Shown: positions 25,663 to 34,804, counted from the first letter of the stretch. The stretch: DNA of 64,000 nt from Microbacterium testaceum StLB037 (GCF_008763945.1 NZ_VTQH01000001.1:1-64000); one strand, 5' to 3'. Program-made: numbers and translations. The notes: generated from the sequence alone by a model not told the origin.

Positions 25663-26400
25663 TCAAGCTCCGCTTCGCGCGGCGAGCGCGGGGTCGAGCG
25701 CCTCGCGCTCGTCGAACACGAACAGGTCGCCGTCCCAGTGGGCGGCGCCCTGGGCCTCGAACCACCCGAGGATTCCGCCCTCGAGCTGGTACGCGTCCAC
25801 ACCCTCGGCGCGCAAGTGCAGCGCGGCCTTCTCGCAGCGGATGCCGCCGGTGCAGAAGCTCACCACGGTCTTGCCGTCGAGCTCGTCGCGGTGGGAGTCC
25901 GCGGCATCCGGGAACTGGGTGAACCGCTCGATGCGCCAGTCCTTCGCGCCGGCGAAGGTGCCGTAATCGACCTCGAACGCGTTGCGCGTGTCGACGAGCA
26001 CGACCTCGCGGCCCTCGTCGTCGGCTCCGCGGTCGAGCCAGCGGCGGAGGGTCTCGGGCGTGACGGCCGGAGCGCGGCCGTCCTGCGGGCGCACCTCGGG
26101 GCGGTCCATGCGGATGATCTCGCGCTTGACCTTCACGAGCAGCTTGCCGAAGGGCACGGCATCCGACCAGCTCTCCTTCGTCTGCAGGGCCGTGAAGCGC
26201 CGGTCGGCGCGCAGCTCGTCGATGAAGCCGCGCACGGCGGGGGCGTTGCCCGCGAGGAAGAGGTTGATGCCCTCTTCTGCCAGCAGGATCGTTCCGCGCA
26301 GCCCCGCCGCGGTGGCCCGCTCGCGCAGCGCGACCCGCAGGGCGGCCGGGTCGTCGATGCGCGTGAACAGGTACGCCGAGACGTTGAGGACGGATGCCAT
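25663..26400 (-). CDS. trhO: tRNA uridine(34) hydroxylase, rhodanese-type
   Basis: 245 residues. TrhO/YceA proteins install 5-hydroxyuridine at tRNA position 34, using oxygen. N-terminal ferredoxin-like domain (VSAYLFTRIDDP through EEGINLFLAG), then a rhodanese domain with VLVDTRNAFEVDYGTF and the active loop CTGGIRCEKA. The ATG at 26400 is supported by TATCGT (26408-26413 on the minus strand) seven bases upstream, indicating leaderless transcription. A GTG at 26409 is possible. Followed one base later by the dipeptidase gene. Confidence 0.93.
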   Translation of the reverse strand: MASVLNVSAYLFTRIDDPAALRVALRERATAAGLRGTILLAEEGINLFLAGNAPAVRGFIDELRADRRFTALQTKESWSDAVPFGKLLVKVKREIIRMDRPEVRPQDGRAPAVTPETLRRWLDRGADDEGREVVLVDTRNAFEVDYGTFAGAKDWRIERFTQFPDAADSHRDELDGKTVVSFCTGGIRCEKAALHLRAEGVDAYQLEGGILGWFEAQGAAHWDGDLFVFDEREALDPALAARSGA

Positions 26401-26511
26401 GGCATCCACGATACGAAAGGTGCGGGGTGTCAGCTGACGACGCAGGCGTCAAGCCGGGAAACGCCCGTCGCTCACCGCGTAGCGTGGGAGGACTCGTCCC
26501 CGGGAGGAAGT

Positions 26512-27261
26512 GTGCCCCAAGGCCCCGCTGCGTCGGCCGTCACCGTCTCCGTCGTCATCCCCTGCCGCGACGACGGCCCGCACCTCTGGCGCTGCCTGCG
26601 CGCGCTCGCCGCGCAGACGGTCGCGCCGACCGAGATCATCGTCGTCGACAACGCCTCGACCGACGACAGCGCCGACATCGCCCGAGCCGCGGGAGCGCGC
26701 GTGGTGTTCTGCGCGGAGCGCGGCATTCCCGCGGCCGCGGCGGCCGGATACGACGCCGCACGCGGCGACCTCATCCTCCGTCTCGACGCCGACAGCCTCC
26801 CCTCCGCGACGTGGGTAGAGAGCATGGTCGAGGCGCTGGAGGATCCGACTCGAGATGCCGTGACCGGCGGCGCCGTCTTCCATGACGGTCCCGTGCGGGG
26901 GCGTGTGGCGATGGCGCGGCTGTTCCTCGGCACCTACGCCACGTTCGCGACCCCGGCGCTCGGACACACGCCGCTGTGGGGGTCGAATATGGCGTTCCGT
27001 CGCCGGGCGTGGGAGGACGTGCGCGACGAGGTGCACCTCGACCCCGAGCTGCACGACGACCTCGACCTGGCCTACCACCTCGGCCGGAGGCACCGGATCG
27101 CCCGGGTGTCGGGCGAGCACATGCGCGTCTCGTCGCGCACGGTCGAGCCCCGCCGCTTCGCGCGATGCTTCCGACGCGGCGCGGGCACGGTGTTCGCGCA
27201 CTGGCCCGCGGACTTTCCCCCGGCGCGGTGGGTGCGCCGAGGACTGAGGGGGCGCTCGTGA
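26512..27261 (+). CDS. Family 2 glycosyltransferase
   Basis: 249 residues from a GTG with GGGAGG five bases upstream. GT-A fold: VSVVIPCRDDGPHLWRCL, IIVVDNASTDDSADIARAAG, then RLDADSLPSATWV (DxD-like metal site) and WGSNMAFRRRAWEDV. It transfers a sugar from a nucleotide donor onto an unknown acceptor. No transmembrane segment, unlike many cell-wall GT2 enzymes. Its stop overlaps the start of the next gene (GTGA), so the three genes 26512-28675 form one coupled operon. Confidence 0.9.
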   Translation: MPQGPAASAVTVSVVIPCRDDGPHLWRCLRALAAQTVAPTEIIVVDNASTDDSADIARAAGARVVFCAERGIPAAAAAGYDAARGDLILRLDADSLPSATWVESMVEALEDPTRDAVTGGAVFHDGPVRGRVAMARLFLGTYATFATPALGHTPLWGSNMAFRRRAWEDVRDEVHLDPELHDDLDLAYHLGRRHRIARVSGEHMRVSSRTVEPRRFARCFRRGAGTVFAHWPADFPPARWVRRGLRGRS

Positions 27262-28091
27262 CCGGCATCCTGTTCCCGAACGTCGAGGCGCCCGACCTCC
27301 ACGTGATGAGTTTCAACATCCGCCGACGCTTCGACCGGATCACCTGGCCGCCCGCCGACCGGTGGCCGATGCGCAAGGAGCGCCTGCGCACCTTCCTCGG
27401 CGCCAATCGCCCGCACCTCCTCGGCACGCAGGAGGCGATGCCAGACCAGGCGCAGTGGGTGCAGTCCTCGCTCGGCACGGATTACGGTCGCATCGGCCTG
27501 GGCCGCGGACCCCGGCGCGACGGCGAGGGCACTCCCCTCTTCTACGACCGCGAGCGCATCGAGGTCGAGGAGTGGGAGCAGGTCGCCCTGTCGGACACCC
27601 CGAACGTGCCCGGCTCGACGGGGTGGGGCAACACCATCCCGCGCATCGCGGTGATCGCGCAGGTGCGCGATCGCGCCACCGACGCGCGCTTCACCTTCGT
27701 CAACACGCACTTCGACGCGTTCTCGCGCCGGGCTCGCCGCCGCTCGGCCGTCTGGCTGCACGACCTCGTCGCGCAGCGCGAGCGCCCCCTGCTGTTCACC
27801 GCCGATGTGAACGCCCACGTGCGCTCGGGCGAGCTGGCGCAGATGTTCGCCGACGGCCTGCTCGTCGACACCTGGTCGTACGCCCCGGCCCGCCGCACCG
27901 CCGAATGGGGCACCTTCAACAACTATGCCGCCCCCAAGGTCGGCGCTCGACGCATCGACGCCCTGCTCGCGACCCCCGACGTCGGGGTGCGGGCCGTGGG
28001 CATCGATCCCCGACCCACGGGCACCCAGTGGCCGAGCGACCATCTCCCGGTTCAGGCGGTGGTGCGCATCCATCCCGGGGGGCCGTCGTGA
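27258..28091 (+). CDS. Endonuclease/exonuclease/phosphatase family protein
   Basis: 277 residues from a GTG. The fold is shown by [12 protein letters not shown] (N-terminal Asn), GTQEAMPDQ (metal-binding Glu), [11 protein letters not shown] (catalytic His), FTADVNAHV (GD/AD-x-N motif) and [11 protein letters not shown] (terminal Asp-His). The family spans DNases, inositol phosphatases and sphingomyelinases; the context with a glycosyltransferase and a membrane protein favours a phosphodiesterase acting on lipid or glycan. No signal peptide is seen. Four-base overlaps on both sides. Confidence 0.88.
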   Translation: MTGILFPNVEAPDLHVMSFNIRRRFDRITWPPADRWPMRKERLRTFLGANRPHLLGTQEAMPDQAQWVQSSLGTDYGRIGLGRGPRRDGEGTPLFYDRERIEVEEWEQVALSDTPNVPGSTGWGNTIPRIAVIAQVRDRATDARFTFVNTHFDAFSRRARRRSAVWLHDLVAQRERPLLFTADVNAHVRSGELAQMFADGLLVDTWSYAPARRTAEWGTFNNYAAPKVGARRIDALLATPDVGVRAVGIDPRPTGTQWPSDHLPVQAVVRIHPGGPS

Positions 28092-28675
28092 TCCCGGCGA
28101 TGTACGCGAACCTGAAGCGGCCGCCTCGCACGATCGTCGAGTGGCTGGCCGATGCGGTGCGAGCCGTCGCGATCGTGATCGTCATCGTCTCGCTGTTCAC
28201 GCTGCCGTTCACGGACTTCGCGGTGCTGTCGATGTCGCTGCCGGCGGTGATGCTCTCGCGCATGATCGGCCTGCGCTCGGGACTCGACCTGGTCACGTGC
28301 GTCACCGTGTTCGTGGCGGCCGGCAGCAACGTCATCGACCTGTACCGCGCGTGGACCGGGTGGGATCTCGTCGTCCACGCCGTCTGCACGGGCGTACTCG
28401 CCGCCGTCGCGCTCGTGCTTCTCGACGATGCACGCGTGATCGAGCCGACCGGACGCCGCCGGACGCCGATCGTGGTCGCCACGGTGGCCGGTCTCGCGCT
28501 CAGCGCCATGTGGGAGATGGTCGAGTGGTTCGGCTACCGCTTCATCACCGACGCGATCTTCGTCACCTACGACGACACGATCGGCGACATGATGGCCGGC
28601 GGCGCGGGAGCGCTGTTGCTGGGCATCGTGGCATCCCGCTTCCGCTTGACGCGGGCGGATCGCGCCGCACTGTAG
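28088..28675 (+). CDS. Multi-pass membrane protein of unknown function
   Basis: 195 residues with about five hydrophobic segments. Short polar motifs such as [18 protein letters not shown] and [19 protein letters not shown] sit near the membrane, with [20 protein letters not shown] near the end. The WEMVEW...DTIGDM...G pattern resembles DUF2238/YjdF-like membrane proteins, but the function is unknown. Start GTG overlaps the preceding stop. Third gene of the glycosyltransferase-EEP unit, so it may supply the membrane site or the substrate flux for them. Confidence 0.85.
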   Translation: MIPAMYANLKRPPRTIVEWLADAVRAVAIVIVIVSLFTLPFTDFAVLSMSLPAVMLSRMIGLRSGLDLVTCVTVFVAAGSNVIDLYRAWTGWDLVVHAVCTGVLAAVALVLLDDARVIEPTGRRRTPIVVATVAGLALSAMWEMVEWFGYRFITDAIFVTYDDTIGDMMAGGAGALLLGIVASRFRLTRADRAAL

Positions 28676-28809
28676 ACGGCGGGCGTCACCGGCCGCGGGA
28701 CTCGCGCTCCGGCCCCGTCGTCACCGCGACCGTTTCGGCGAACACCCACACCGACCCAACGCCCCGCGCGCGGCGCGAGCCGCTTCTCTTGACGAGCCAG
28801 AGGTGGTTG

Positions 28810-28845
28810 TGTACCTTTCAGTACAGCCTGTACCTTTCAGTACAG
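28810..28845. promoter_or_regulatory. Twin operator, probably for the downstream TetR repressor
   Basis: Two identical 16-base copies of TGTACCTTTCAGTACA (28810-28825 and 28830-28845), each with TGTAC/GTACA arms, spaced exactly 20 bases apart. They occupy the promoter region of the DUF1348-tetR operon, 21 bases before the first ATG. Cooperative binding of two dimers on one DNA face is the natural reading. Confidence 0.85.
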
Positions 28846-28866
28846 CTAATCAGATCGGAGCCCGCC

Positions 28867-29334
28867 ATGACCCGGCCACCCCTCCCCCCGTTCACCGCCG
28901 TCACGGCTGCGCAGAAGGTGCGCGCCGCTGAGGACGCGTGGAACACCCGCGACCCCGAGCGCATCTCGCTCGCCTACAGCGTCGACAGCTGGTGGCGCAA
29001 TCGATCCACCTTCGTGCAGGGCCGCGCCGCGATCGTCGATTTCCTCGCCGACAAGTGGCAGCGCGAGCTCGACTACCGCCTCATCAAGGAGCTATGGGCC
29101 TTCACCGGCGACGTCATCGCCGTGCGCTTCGCCTACGAGTACCGCACCGCCGAGGGGCAGTGGTTCCGCGCGTACGGCAACGAGAATTGGCGCTTCGACG
29201 AAGATGGCCTCATGACCCACCGTCACGCGAGCATCAACGACGTCGCCATCGACGCCTCGGAGCGCCTCTTCTTCTGGGACGCCTCAGGCCCGCGCCCGGC
29301 GGACCACCCGAGCCTCAGCGACCTCGGCCTCTGA
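28867..29334 (+). CDS. DUF1348 / NTF2-like protein
   Basis: 155 residues of the SnoaL/NTF2-like fold: [39 protein letters not shown] and [19 protein letters not shown] are hallmark DUF1348 segments. These proteins form a small alpha-beta barrel with a hydrophobic pocket; no biochemical role is settled. GGAG lies six bases before the ATG. It shares its stop base with the TetR start (TGATG), so it is co-transcribed with a TetR regulator and sits behind a duplicated operator, which indicates tight, ligand-dependent induction. Confidence 0.92.
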   Translation: MTRPPLPPFTAVTAAQKVRAAEDAWNTRDPERISLAYSVDSWWRNRSTFVQGRAAIVDFLADKWQRELDYRLIKELWAFTGDVIAVRFAYEYRTAEGQWFRAYGNENWRFDEDGLMTHRHASINDVAIDASERLFFWDASGPRPADHPSLSDLGL

Positions 29335-29900
29335 TGGCCAAGACCCTCCTCGATCGGTCCGACGCGGTGCGGGCCCTCGCCGGCGTCTTCCGTCGGCGAG
29401 GGTTCGAGAGCGGTTCACTGTCGGTCATCCAGCACGAGACCGGAATCGGCCGCGGGAGCTTGTACCACTTCTTCCCCGACGGCAAGAGCGACATGGCCCG
29501 CGCCGTGCTCGACCAGGTGAGCGTCTGGTTCGACGAGCACGTGTTCGAGCCTCTGCGTGCGACTGAGAAAGGGGCTGATGCCGTCCGCGCGATGTGCCGC
29601 GAGGTGGGCGCATACTTCGTCTCACGCGAGCGCGTGTGTCTGTACGCGGCCATGACCCTCGGCGAAGAACGGGCAACCTTCGCCGAGTCGGTCCGTGCCT
29701 ATTTCACCGACTGGGTCGAGGCCTTGTCGACAGCTCTTCAGCACGGAGGCCTCTCCGACGACGCGGCTGACGCGGCGGCGCTCGATGCGGTTGCGACCAT
29801 CCAGGGCGGGCTGATCCTCGCCCGCGCTTACGACGACGACCAGACTCTCCTCGACATCGTCGCCCGGGTCGAGAAGCGCCTGCTCGACGCGCTCGCCTGA
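29334..29900 (+). CDS. TetR/AcrR family transcriptional regulator
   Basis: 188 residues. N-terminal helix-turn-helix (VRALAGVFRRRGFESGSLSV, then TGIGRGSLYHFFPDGK) and a C-terminal ligand-binding helical domain, closest in pattern to YxaF/LmrA-type TetR proteins. It probably represses its own operon through the twin palindrome at 28810-28845. The DUF1348 protein encoded first would respond to the same inducer. Translationally coupled by TGATG. Confidence 0.93.
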   Translation: MAKTLLDRSDAVRALAGVFRRRGFESGSLSVIQHETGIGRGSLYHFFPDGKSDMARAVLDQVSVWFDEHVFEPLRATEKGADAVRAMCREVGAYFVSRERVCLYAAMTLGEERATFAESVRAYFTDWVEALSTALQHGGLSDDAADAAALDAVATIQGGLILARAYDDDQTLLDIVARVEKRLLDALA

Positions 29901-29926
29901 CGAGCCGGGCCTCCGCGCCGATCAGA

Positions 29927-29958
29927 CCGGCGGCACCCACTTGCGCGGATGCCGCCGG
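29927..29958. terminator. Possible terminator between tetR and catalase genes
   Basis: CCGGCGGCA (29927-29935) pairs with TGCCGCCGG (29950-29958) across a 14-base loop, between convergent genes. Weaker than the other terminators here. Confidence 0.45.
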
Positions 29959-29974
29959 CCCCGTCACTCCGGTT

Positions 29975-31504
29975 TCAGACGCGGCCCGCCACGTCGCGCC
30001 CGACGAGGTCACCATCGGGGTTCGGCTCGCTGAGCTGCTCGTCGGAAGCGGTCGACCCCTCGAGCGGTGGGAGCCCCGCCTCGACGCGGGAGCCGATCTC
30101 GGCATCCACGTTCTTCCAGTACTGCACGGCGCGCTCGCGCACGTCGGCGCGGGTCACTCCCCCGACGTGCCCGGTGATCGTCTCGACGAGACGGTCGCGC
30201 TCCTCGGCCGACATGACCTCGCGCACGAGGGTCCCGGCCTGGCCCCAGTCGTCGTCTTCGGGGTGCAGGGTCGCGGCGGAACGCACGAGCTCCCCGTCGC
30301 TGTGCCAGCCGCCGTCGCCCGCGCGGTGCGGATCGGCCGCGGGGCCGCCAACCGAGTTCGGCGCGTAGACCGGGACCTCGGGCGGGTTGTACTCGTAGCG
30401 CATCGCGCCCTCTTTCGAGTACGAGTGCACCTCGGTGTGCGGGCGGTTGACCGGCAACTGCTGGTAATTCGTGCCCACGCGGTAGCGGTGCGCGTCGGCG
30501 TAGCTGAAGATGCGCGCCTGCAGCATCTTGTCGGGGCTGCCGTCGATGCCGGGGACGAAATTCGACGGCTCGAACGCCGCCTGCTCGATCTCGGCGAAGT
30601 AGTTGCCCGGGTTGCGGTTGAGCTCCATCGTGCCGACCTCGATCTCGGGGTAGTCGCTGTGCGGCCACACCTTCGTCAGGTCGAACGGGTTGAAGCGGTA
30701 CGTCTTCGCGTCCTCGTAGGGCATGATCTGCACCTTGAGCGTCCAGGTGGGGAACTCGCCCCGCTCGATCGCGGCGTACAGGTCGCGGATGTGGAAGTCG
30801 GCGTCCTGACCGGCGATCTGGTCGGCCTCGTCCTGCGTGAGCGTCTTGTGACCGAGGTCGGTGTGGAAGTGGTACTTCACCCAGAACCGCTCGCCCTCGG
30901 CGTTGATCCACTGGTAGGTGTGCGAGCCGTACCCGTTCATGTGACGCCAGGATGCCGGGATGCCGCGGTCGCCCATGAGCCAGGTGACCTGGTGCGCGCT
31001 CTCGGGCGACAGCGTCCAGAAGTCCCACTGCATCGTGTTGTCGCGCAGGTGACTGCCCGGCAGACGCTTCTGCGAGCGGATGAAGTCGGGGAACTTGATG
31101 CCGTCCTTCACGAAGAAGACGGGGGTGTTGTTGCCGACGAGGTCGTAATTGCCCTCGGTCGTGTAGAACTTGAGCGAGAACCCGCGCGGGTCGCGCCAGG
31201 TGTCGGGGCTGCCCTGCTCGCCGGCGACCGACGAGAAGCGCGCGAGCATCTCGGTCTCGACTCCCGGCTGGAACAGCGCCGCGCGGGTGTACGCCGACAC
31301 ATCGCCCGTGGTGCGGAAGGTGCCGAACGCGCCACCGCCCTTGGCGTGCACGACGCGCTCGGGCACCCGTTCGCGATTGAACTGAGCGAGCTTCTCGATC
31401 AGGTAGTGGTCGGTGAGGGCGATGGAACCGTCGGCTCCGACGCTCTGGGAATGTTCGTCGCTCGCGACGGGCGCTCCGCCGTTCGTGGTGGTCGGCTCGG
31501 TCAT
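29975..31504 (-). CDS. katA: Monofunctional haem catalase
   Basis: 509 residues, a clade 3 (small-subunit) catalase by length. Breaks down hydrogen peroxide. Distal His in [14 protein letters not shown], the NNTPVFF motif with the distal Asn, and the proximal haem ligand Tyr in [14 protein letters not shown] are all present. The ATG at 31504 has GGAGA just upstream. Two codons further upstream (31516) are unsupported. No OxyR, Fur-like or redox regulator gene lies adjacent. Confidence 0.95.
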   Translation of the reverse strand: MTEPTTTNGGAPVASDEHSQSVGADGSIALTDHYLIEKLAQFNRERVPERVVHAKGGGAFGTFRTTGDVSAYTRAALFQPGVETEMLARFSSVAGEQGSPDTWRDPRGFSLKFYTTEGNYDLVGNNTPVFFVKDGIKFPDFIRSQKRLPGSHLRDNTMQWDFWTLSPESAHQVTWLMGDRGIPASWRHMNGYGSHTYQWINAEGERFWVKYHFHTDLGHKTLTQDEADQIAGQDADFHIRDLYAAIERGEFPTWTLKVQIMPYEDAKTYRFNPFDLTKVWPHSDYPEIEVGTMELNRNPGNYFAEIEQAAFEPSNFVPGIDGSPDKMLQARIFSYADAHRYRVGTNYQQLPVNRPHTEVHSYSKEGAMRYEYNPPEVPVYAPNSVGGPAADPHRAGDGGWHSDGELVRSAATLHPEDDDWGQAGTLVREVMSAEERDRLVETITGHVGGVTRADVRERAVQYWKNVDAEIGSRVEAGLPPLEGSTASDEQLSEPNPDGDLVGRDVAGRV

Positions 31505-31700
31505 GGCTCTCCTCACATCGTGGGCCGCGAAACGAAAGGCCCACCCCCGACGCTACGCAGGGGGTCCGACATCGACGAGGCATTGCGCTTCGCCCGTCGA
31601 GCATCTAGGCCCCACCGTGCAGCGCGCGTCCGTGTCAATCCCCCGAGTCCCCCCGCGCCGCCTCGACACCATGGCGGAACCGAACGAGAGGAACGAGAGC

Positions 31701-31916
31701 ATGTCGAAGGATCTGTCGAAGGGCGACCGCGTCAGCTGGGACACCCCGCAGGGCAAGACGCAGGGCGAGGTCGTGGAGAAGAAGACGAAGGACTTCCAGC
31801 ACGACGGCCAGAAGTTCACGGCATCCGATGACGACCCGGCCTACATCGTGAAGTCCGAGAAGTCGGGCTCGACCGCGGCCCACAAGGGCTCGTCGCTGAA
31901 CAAGCTCAAGAGCTGA
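31701..31916 (+). CDS. DUF2945 (hypervirulence-associated TUDOR-like) protein
   Basis: 71 residues: KGDRVSWDTPQGKTQGEVVE and the C-terminal KSEKSGSTAAHKGSSLNKLK form the DUF2945 pattern, a small SH3/Tudor-like barrel. Very Lys-rich, function unknown, often near stress genes. GAGAGGA lies before the ATG at 31701. An ATG at 31671 would add ten polar residues. It faces the catalase gene across a 196-base divergent region in which I see no clear operator. Confidence 0.85.
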   Translation: MSKDLSKGDRVSWDTPQGKTQGEVVEKKTKDFQHDGQKFTASDDDPAYIVKSEKSGSTAAHKGSSLNKLKS

Positions 31917-32030
31917 GCGCGTGCTCGGCCGTGCCGGGCTCCGGAGATTCCGCGGACTCGCGTCCGCCCGCGTCGCCCTGACCGGCCGCGCACACCGATC
32001 GTCCGGAGCCCGGCACAGCGAACGCCCGAC

Positions 32031-33470
32031 CTACCCCTTCGCGTCGCGCCGCTTGCGCATCTGCGCCAGCGCGAGGCCCAGCCGGTGGTTGCCGGCCAGA
32101 ACGTCTTCGTGCCGCTCGAGGAACTCCCAGTACGCGTCGGTGAAGACCGAGTCCTTGGCATCCTGTGCCGAGGGCCACCACGACCCCATCTTCTGCAGGT
32201 AGGCCCCGCCCGAGACGTACGGCTTGGTCGCGACGAACCCGCCGTCGGCGAACTGACTCATGCCCATGACGTTGGGCACCATGACCCAGTCGTACGCGTC
32301 CACGAACAGCGCGAGGAACCACGCGTTGACCTGCCGGGGTGCATAGCCCTGCAGGAGGAACCAGTTGCCCAGCACCATGAGCCGCTCGATGTGGTGCGCG
32401 TAGCCCCGACGGTGCACGCGCTCGAGCACCGTGCGCACGGGGATCGGCAGGTCACTCGGCATCCGCTCTCCCGAATACCAGTACTTCTGGACCCTCTTCT
32501 CGAGGTGCAGCGCGTTGACGTGCTCGAGCTTCGGGTGCGCGCGGTACATGCCCCGCATGTACTCGCGCCATCCGATCACCTGGCGGATGAACCCCTCGAC
32601 GGATGCCAGGGGGGCTTCGGTCCGCGTCGCTGCGGCGACCACTTCTTCGACGGTGAGCAGGCCGATGTTGAGCATCGGCGAGATGATCGCGTGGAAGAGG
32701 AACGGCTCGTCGGCCTTCATGGCGTCTTCGTACCGGCCGAAGTCGTGCAGGCGCTCGGCGACGAAGACGTCGAGCCAGTCGCGCGACTCCTCCGGCGTGA
32801 CGGGGAGCCAGAAGTCGGCCGCGCTCCCGGGGTGCTCGGGGTAACGCTCGTCGACCTCGGCGATCACCGCGCGGGTGATCTCGTCGTGCGCGAGCTGCGG
32901 CAGGGCGGGGATGTCGACGCCTTTCTTCGGCAGCGCCTTGCGGTTGTCGGCGTCGAAGTTCCAGCGGCGCCCCGCCGGCTTCCCGCCGTCCATCAGGATG
33001 CCGGTGCGCCGGCGCTGCCAGTGGTAGAAGTCCTCCATGAGGGGCGTCGGGTGCTCGGCGAACCAGGCGTCGACGTCGTCTTCGGGGGTGAGGAACAGCC
33101 CGTCCGAGAGTACGTCGGTGTCGACGTCGTGCGCCCGACAGATGCGGGCGATGCGCTCATCGACGGGGCGGTTCGGGTCGCTCATCCACGTCAGTTCGGT
33201 GACCCGGTGCTTCTTCAGCAGGCGCTCGAGCCCCGCTTTGAACGTGAGGTCGTCGTCGAGGGTGATGCGACGTACGGTCTTGCCCTCGGTCTCGAGGCGA
33301 GCCGCCGTGTGCCGCATCGCCGAGACGAGGAGGACGATCTTGTGCCGGTGGTACGGCAGCTTCGCGAACCGCGGCGCCGACTCGATGAAGAAGAACTCCT
33401 CGATCCCATCGTCGGCGTACGCGGGGTGCTCCGCGAATTGCTGCGTTGCGAGGATCAGCGCGGCCCTCAC
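32031..33470 (-). CDS. Cryptochrome/photolyase family protein (prokaryotic FeS-type)
   Basis: 479 residues. It matches the photolyase-related group that includes bacterial (6-4) photolyase PhrB and CryB. N-terminal Rossmann part (FFFIESAPRFAKLPYHRHK, LVSAMRHTA), then the FAD-binding helical part with IGWREYMRGMYR, HIERLMVLGNWFLLQGYAP and WVMVPNVMGMSQFADGG. The family uses light and FAD to repair UV lesions and often holds a 4Fe-4S cluster. The GTG at 33470 overlaps the DUF2256 stop by four bases, which settles the start. Confidence 0.9.
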   Translation of the reverse strand: MRAALILATQQFAEHPAYADDGIEEFFFIESAPRFAKLPYHRHKIVLLVSAMRHTAARLETEGKTVRRITLDDDLTFKAGLERLLKKHRVTELTWMSDPNRPVDERIARICRAHDVDTDVLSDGLFLTPEDDVDAWFAEHPTPLMEDFYHWQRRRTGILMDGGKPAGRRWNFDADNRKALPKKGVDIPALPQLAHDEITRAVIAEVDERYPEHPGSAADFWLPVTPEESRDWLDVFVAERLHDFGRYEDAMKADEPFLFHAIISPMLNIGLLTVEEVVAAATRTEAPLASVEGFIRQVIGWREYMRGMYRAHPKLEHVNALHLEKRVQKYWYSGERMPSDLPIPVRTVLERVHRRGYAHHIERLMVLGNWFLLQGYAPRQVNAWFLALFVDAYDWVMVPNVMGMSQFADGGFVATKPYVSGGAYLQKMGSWWPSAQDAKDSVFTDAYWEFLERHEDVLAGNHRLGLALAQMRKRRDAKG

Positions 33471-33622
33471 GCGCGGCGCCTCTGCTTCGCGGCGTTCGCG
33501 CGACATCCGCGCGAGCAGTACAGCACCTGGTCCCACTGGTCTCGCCCGCTCCACCGTTTGCGATCGGTGAACGGGCGCCCGCAGTAGGCGCAGGGCTTGG
33601 AGCGCACCTCGGGTCGTGACAT
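33467..33622 (-). CDS. DUF2256 small zinc-finger-like protein
   Basis: 51 residues. KPCAYCGRPFTDRKRW, then WDQVLYCSRGCRANA, gives two CxxC/CxxxC pairs, the DUF2256 metal-binding pattern, with a basic tail. The gene is translationally coupled (four-base overlap) to the photolyase gene, a pairing that recurs in bacteria. It could assist DNA binding or cofactor assembly. The start at 33622 has GACGAT six bases upstream, possibly another leaderless -10. Confidence 0.85.
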   Translation of the reverse strand: MSRPEVRSKPCAYCGRPFTDRKRWSGRDQWDQVLYCSRGCRANAAKQRRRA

Positions 33623-33734
33623 GTCGTCATCGTCGCGCAGCGCACATCCGGCATCCGGGGGCTTGCGCTGGCACGCCGACCCGGTTCGCGCAAGGCCCGC
33701 GCGGCGGGCGGGGCCGCCGTGGTCGTCTGGCGCG

Positions 33735-33866
33735 ATGGACAGCACACCGAACCGCACGAACGACACCGCCGACGAGCCCGACGAGCTCGAGACCGCCGAC
33801 GCCCCCACGATCCCCGACACGACCGACGAGGGCGACGCCCCGGTCGACAACCCCTCGGGCGGATGA
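33735..33866 (+). CDS. Possible small acidic protein
   Basis: 43 residues from the ATG at 33735, rich in Asp, Glu and Thr (MDSTPNRTNDTADEPDELE at the start), ending NPSGG. No known domain; intrinsically disordered by composition. It is followed by a strong terminator after five bases, which supports an expressed unit. I see no clear ribosome-binding site, so it may be spurious. Confidence 0.4.
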   Translation: MDSTPNRTNDTADEPDELETADAPTIPDTTDEGDAPVDNPSGG

Positions 33867-33871
33867 ACGAC

Positions 33872-33906
33872 GAAGAGCCCCGCACCGGCACGGTGCGGGG
33901 CTCTTC
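33872..33906. terminator. Bidirectional terminator
   Basis: Perfect 16-bp stem (33872-33887 and 33891-33906) with a three-base loop, between the convergent genes at 33735-33866 and 33915-34406. Confidence 0.88.
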
Positions 33907-33914
33907 CACGTATG

Positions 33915-34406
33915 TCAGTCGGTGAGGTCGAACTTCTCGTTCTCGCCGCCCTTGGGGCGGTCCCCCGTCACCTTCGAGGTCACCAGGGCGATCGCCGTCG
34001 CGAGACGCCCACCGGCACTTCCCCAGTACTCACCGGTCAGGGCCGAGACCTTCAGCAGCGTCACCCCGGGTGCTTCAGGACCGTCCGGGAACCAGGCCTC
34101 CACACTCGTGGACCACAGTTCCTTGAGCTTGGCGAGGTCATCGACCACCTCGGCCTCCCCGGCGAGCGAGAGCCAGGTGCCGTCGGTGCTGAACGACAGG
34201 CCGACCTTCGGGTCGCGGCGCACGTGCTCGACGGCCGAGGCGTGCGTCCCGACGATGAACCACAGATCGCCGTCGGACTCGTGCTCCTGGACCGTCAACG
34301 GGTGCGCGTGCAGGGCACCGTCCTCGGCGTGGGTGGTGACCATGGCGAAGCGGAACTTCTTGAGCAGATCGTTGAGCGTGTCGAGCTCGGACGCGGTGGT
34401 GGACAT
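33915..34406 (-). CDS. Pyridoxamine 5'-phosphate oxidase-like general stress protein 26 family
   Basis: 163 residues. Split-barrel flavin-binding fold: MVTTHAEDGALHAHPLTVQE, LWFIVGTHASAVEHVRRDPK and VGLSFSTDGTWLSLAGEAEV match the GS26 subgroup. These bind FMN, FAD or F420; the reaction is unknown. AAGGAG lies before the ATG at 34406. Confidence 0.9.
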   Translation of the reverse strand: MSTTASELDTLNDLLKKFRFAMVTTHAEDGALHAHPLTVQEHESDGDLWFIVGTHASAVEHVRRDPKVGLSFSTDGTWLSLAGEAEVVDDLAKLKELWSTSVEAWFPDGPEAPGVTLLKVSALTGEYWGSAGGRLATAIALVTSKVTGDRPKGGENEKFDLTD

Positions 34407-34456
34407 GGGACTCCTTCGGTTCGAACCCTCATCGAACCGCGCTCACCCGCCCCGCG

Positions 34457-34804
34457 CTATGTGTTGACGTCGGTCGCCCCGTCTGCTCTCGCCGGAGGCG
34501 CGAGACGGTCGAGTTCTTCCACCGCGTCCCGCGCGCGGCCGATGCGCGCCTCGACCTCGTCGTCCCACCAGCGCGGCCCCCGCTCGCCGAGACCGTGCTT
34601 GGCCAGGTCCACGCGGCGACGCGCGGCGGCCACCGCATCGTCGCCCTCCTTCTTGGCCACCCGCACCGCCGAGCGCGCGCGACCCAGGTGCGAACGCAGC
34701 CGTGCGGCCAGGTCGTCGGGAAGTTCCGGATCGGTCCGCCGCCACCGCCGCCCGTCGATGACGAGCCAACGCTCGTCGTCGGTGCTCTCCTGCGCGGATG
34801 CCAT
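34457..34804 (-). CDS. Conserved small basic/acidic helical protein, unknown
   Basis: 115 residues: MASAQESTDDERWLVIDGRR start, then RRTDPELPDDLAARLRSHLG and long charged helices (VRVAKKEGDDAVAAARRRVD; DEVEARIGRARDAVEELDRL). No membrane segment or known catalytic motif. Similar short proteins are widespread in Actinobacteria, sometimes labelled 'biopolymer transporter Tol' without evidence. Function unknown. Confidence 0.75.
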   Translation of the reverse strand: MASAQESTDDERWLVIDGRRWRRTDPELPDDLAARLRSHLGRARSAVRVAKKEGDDAVAAARRRVDLAKHGLGERGPRWWDDEVEARIGRARDAVEELDRLAPPARADGATDVNT

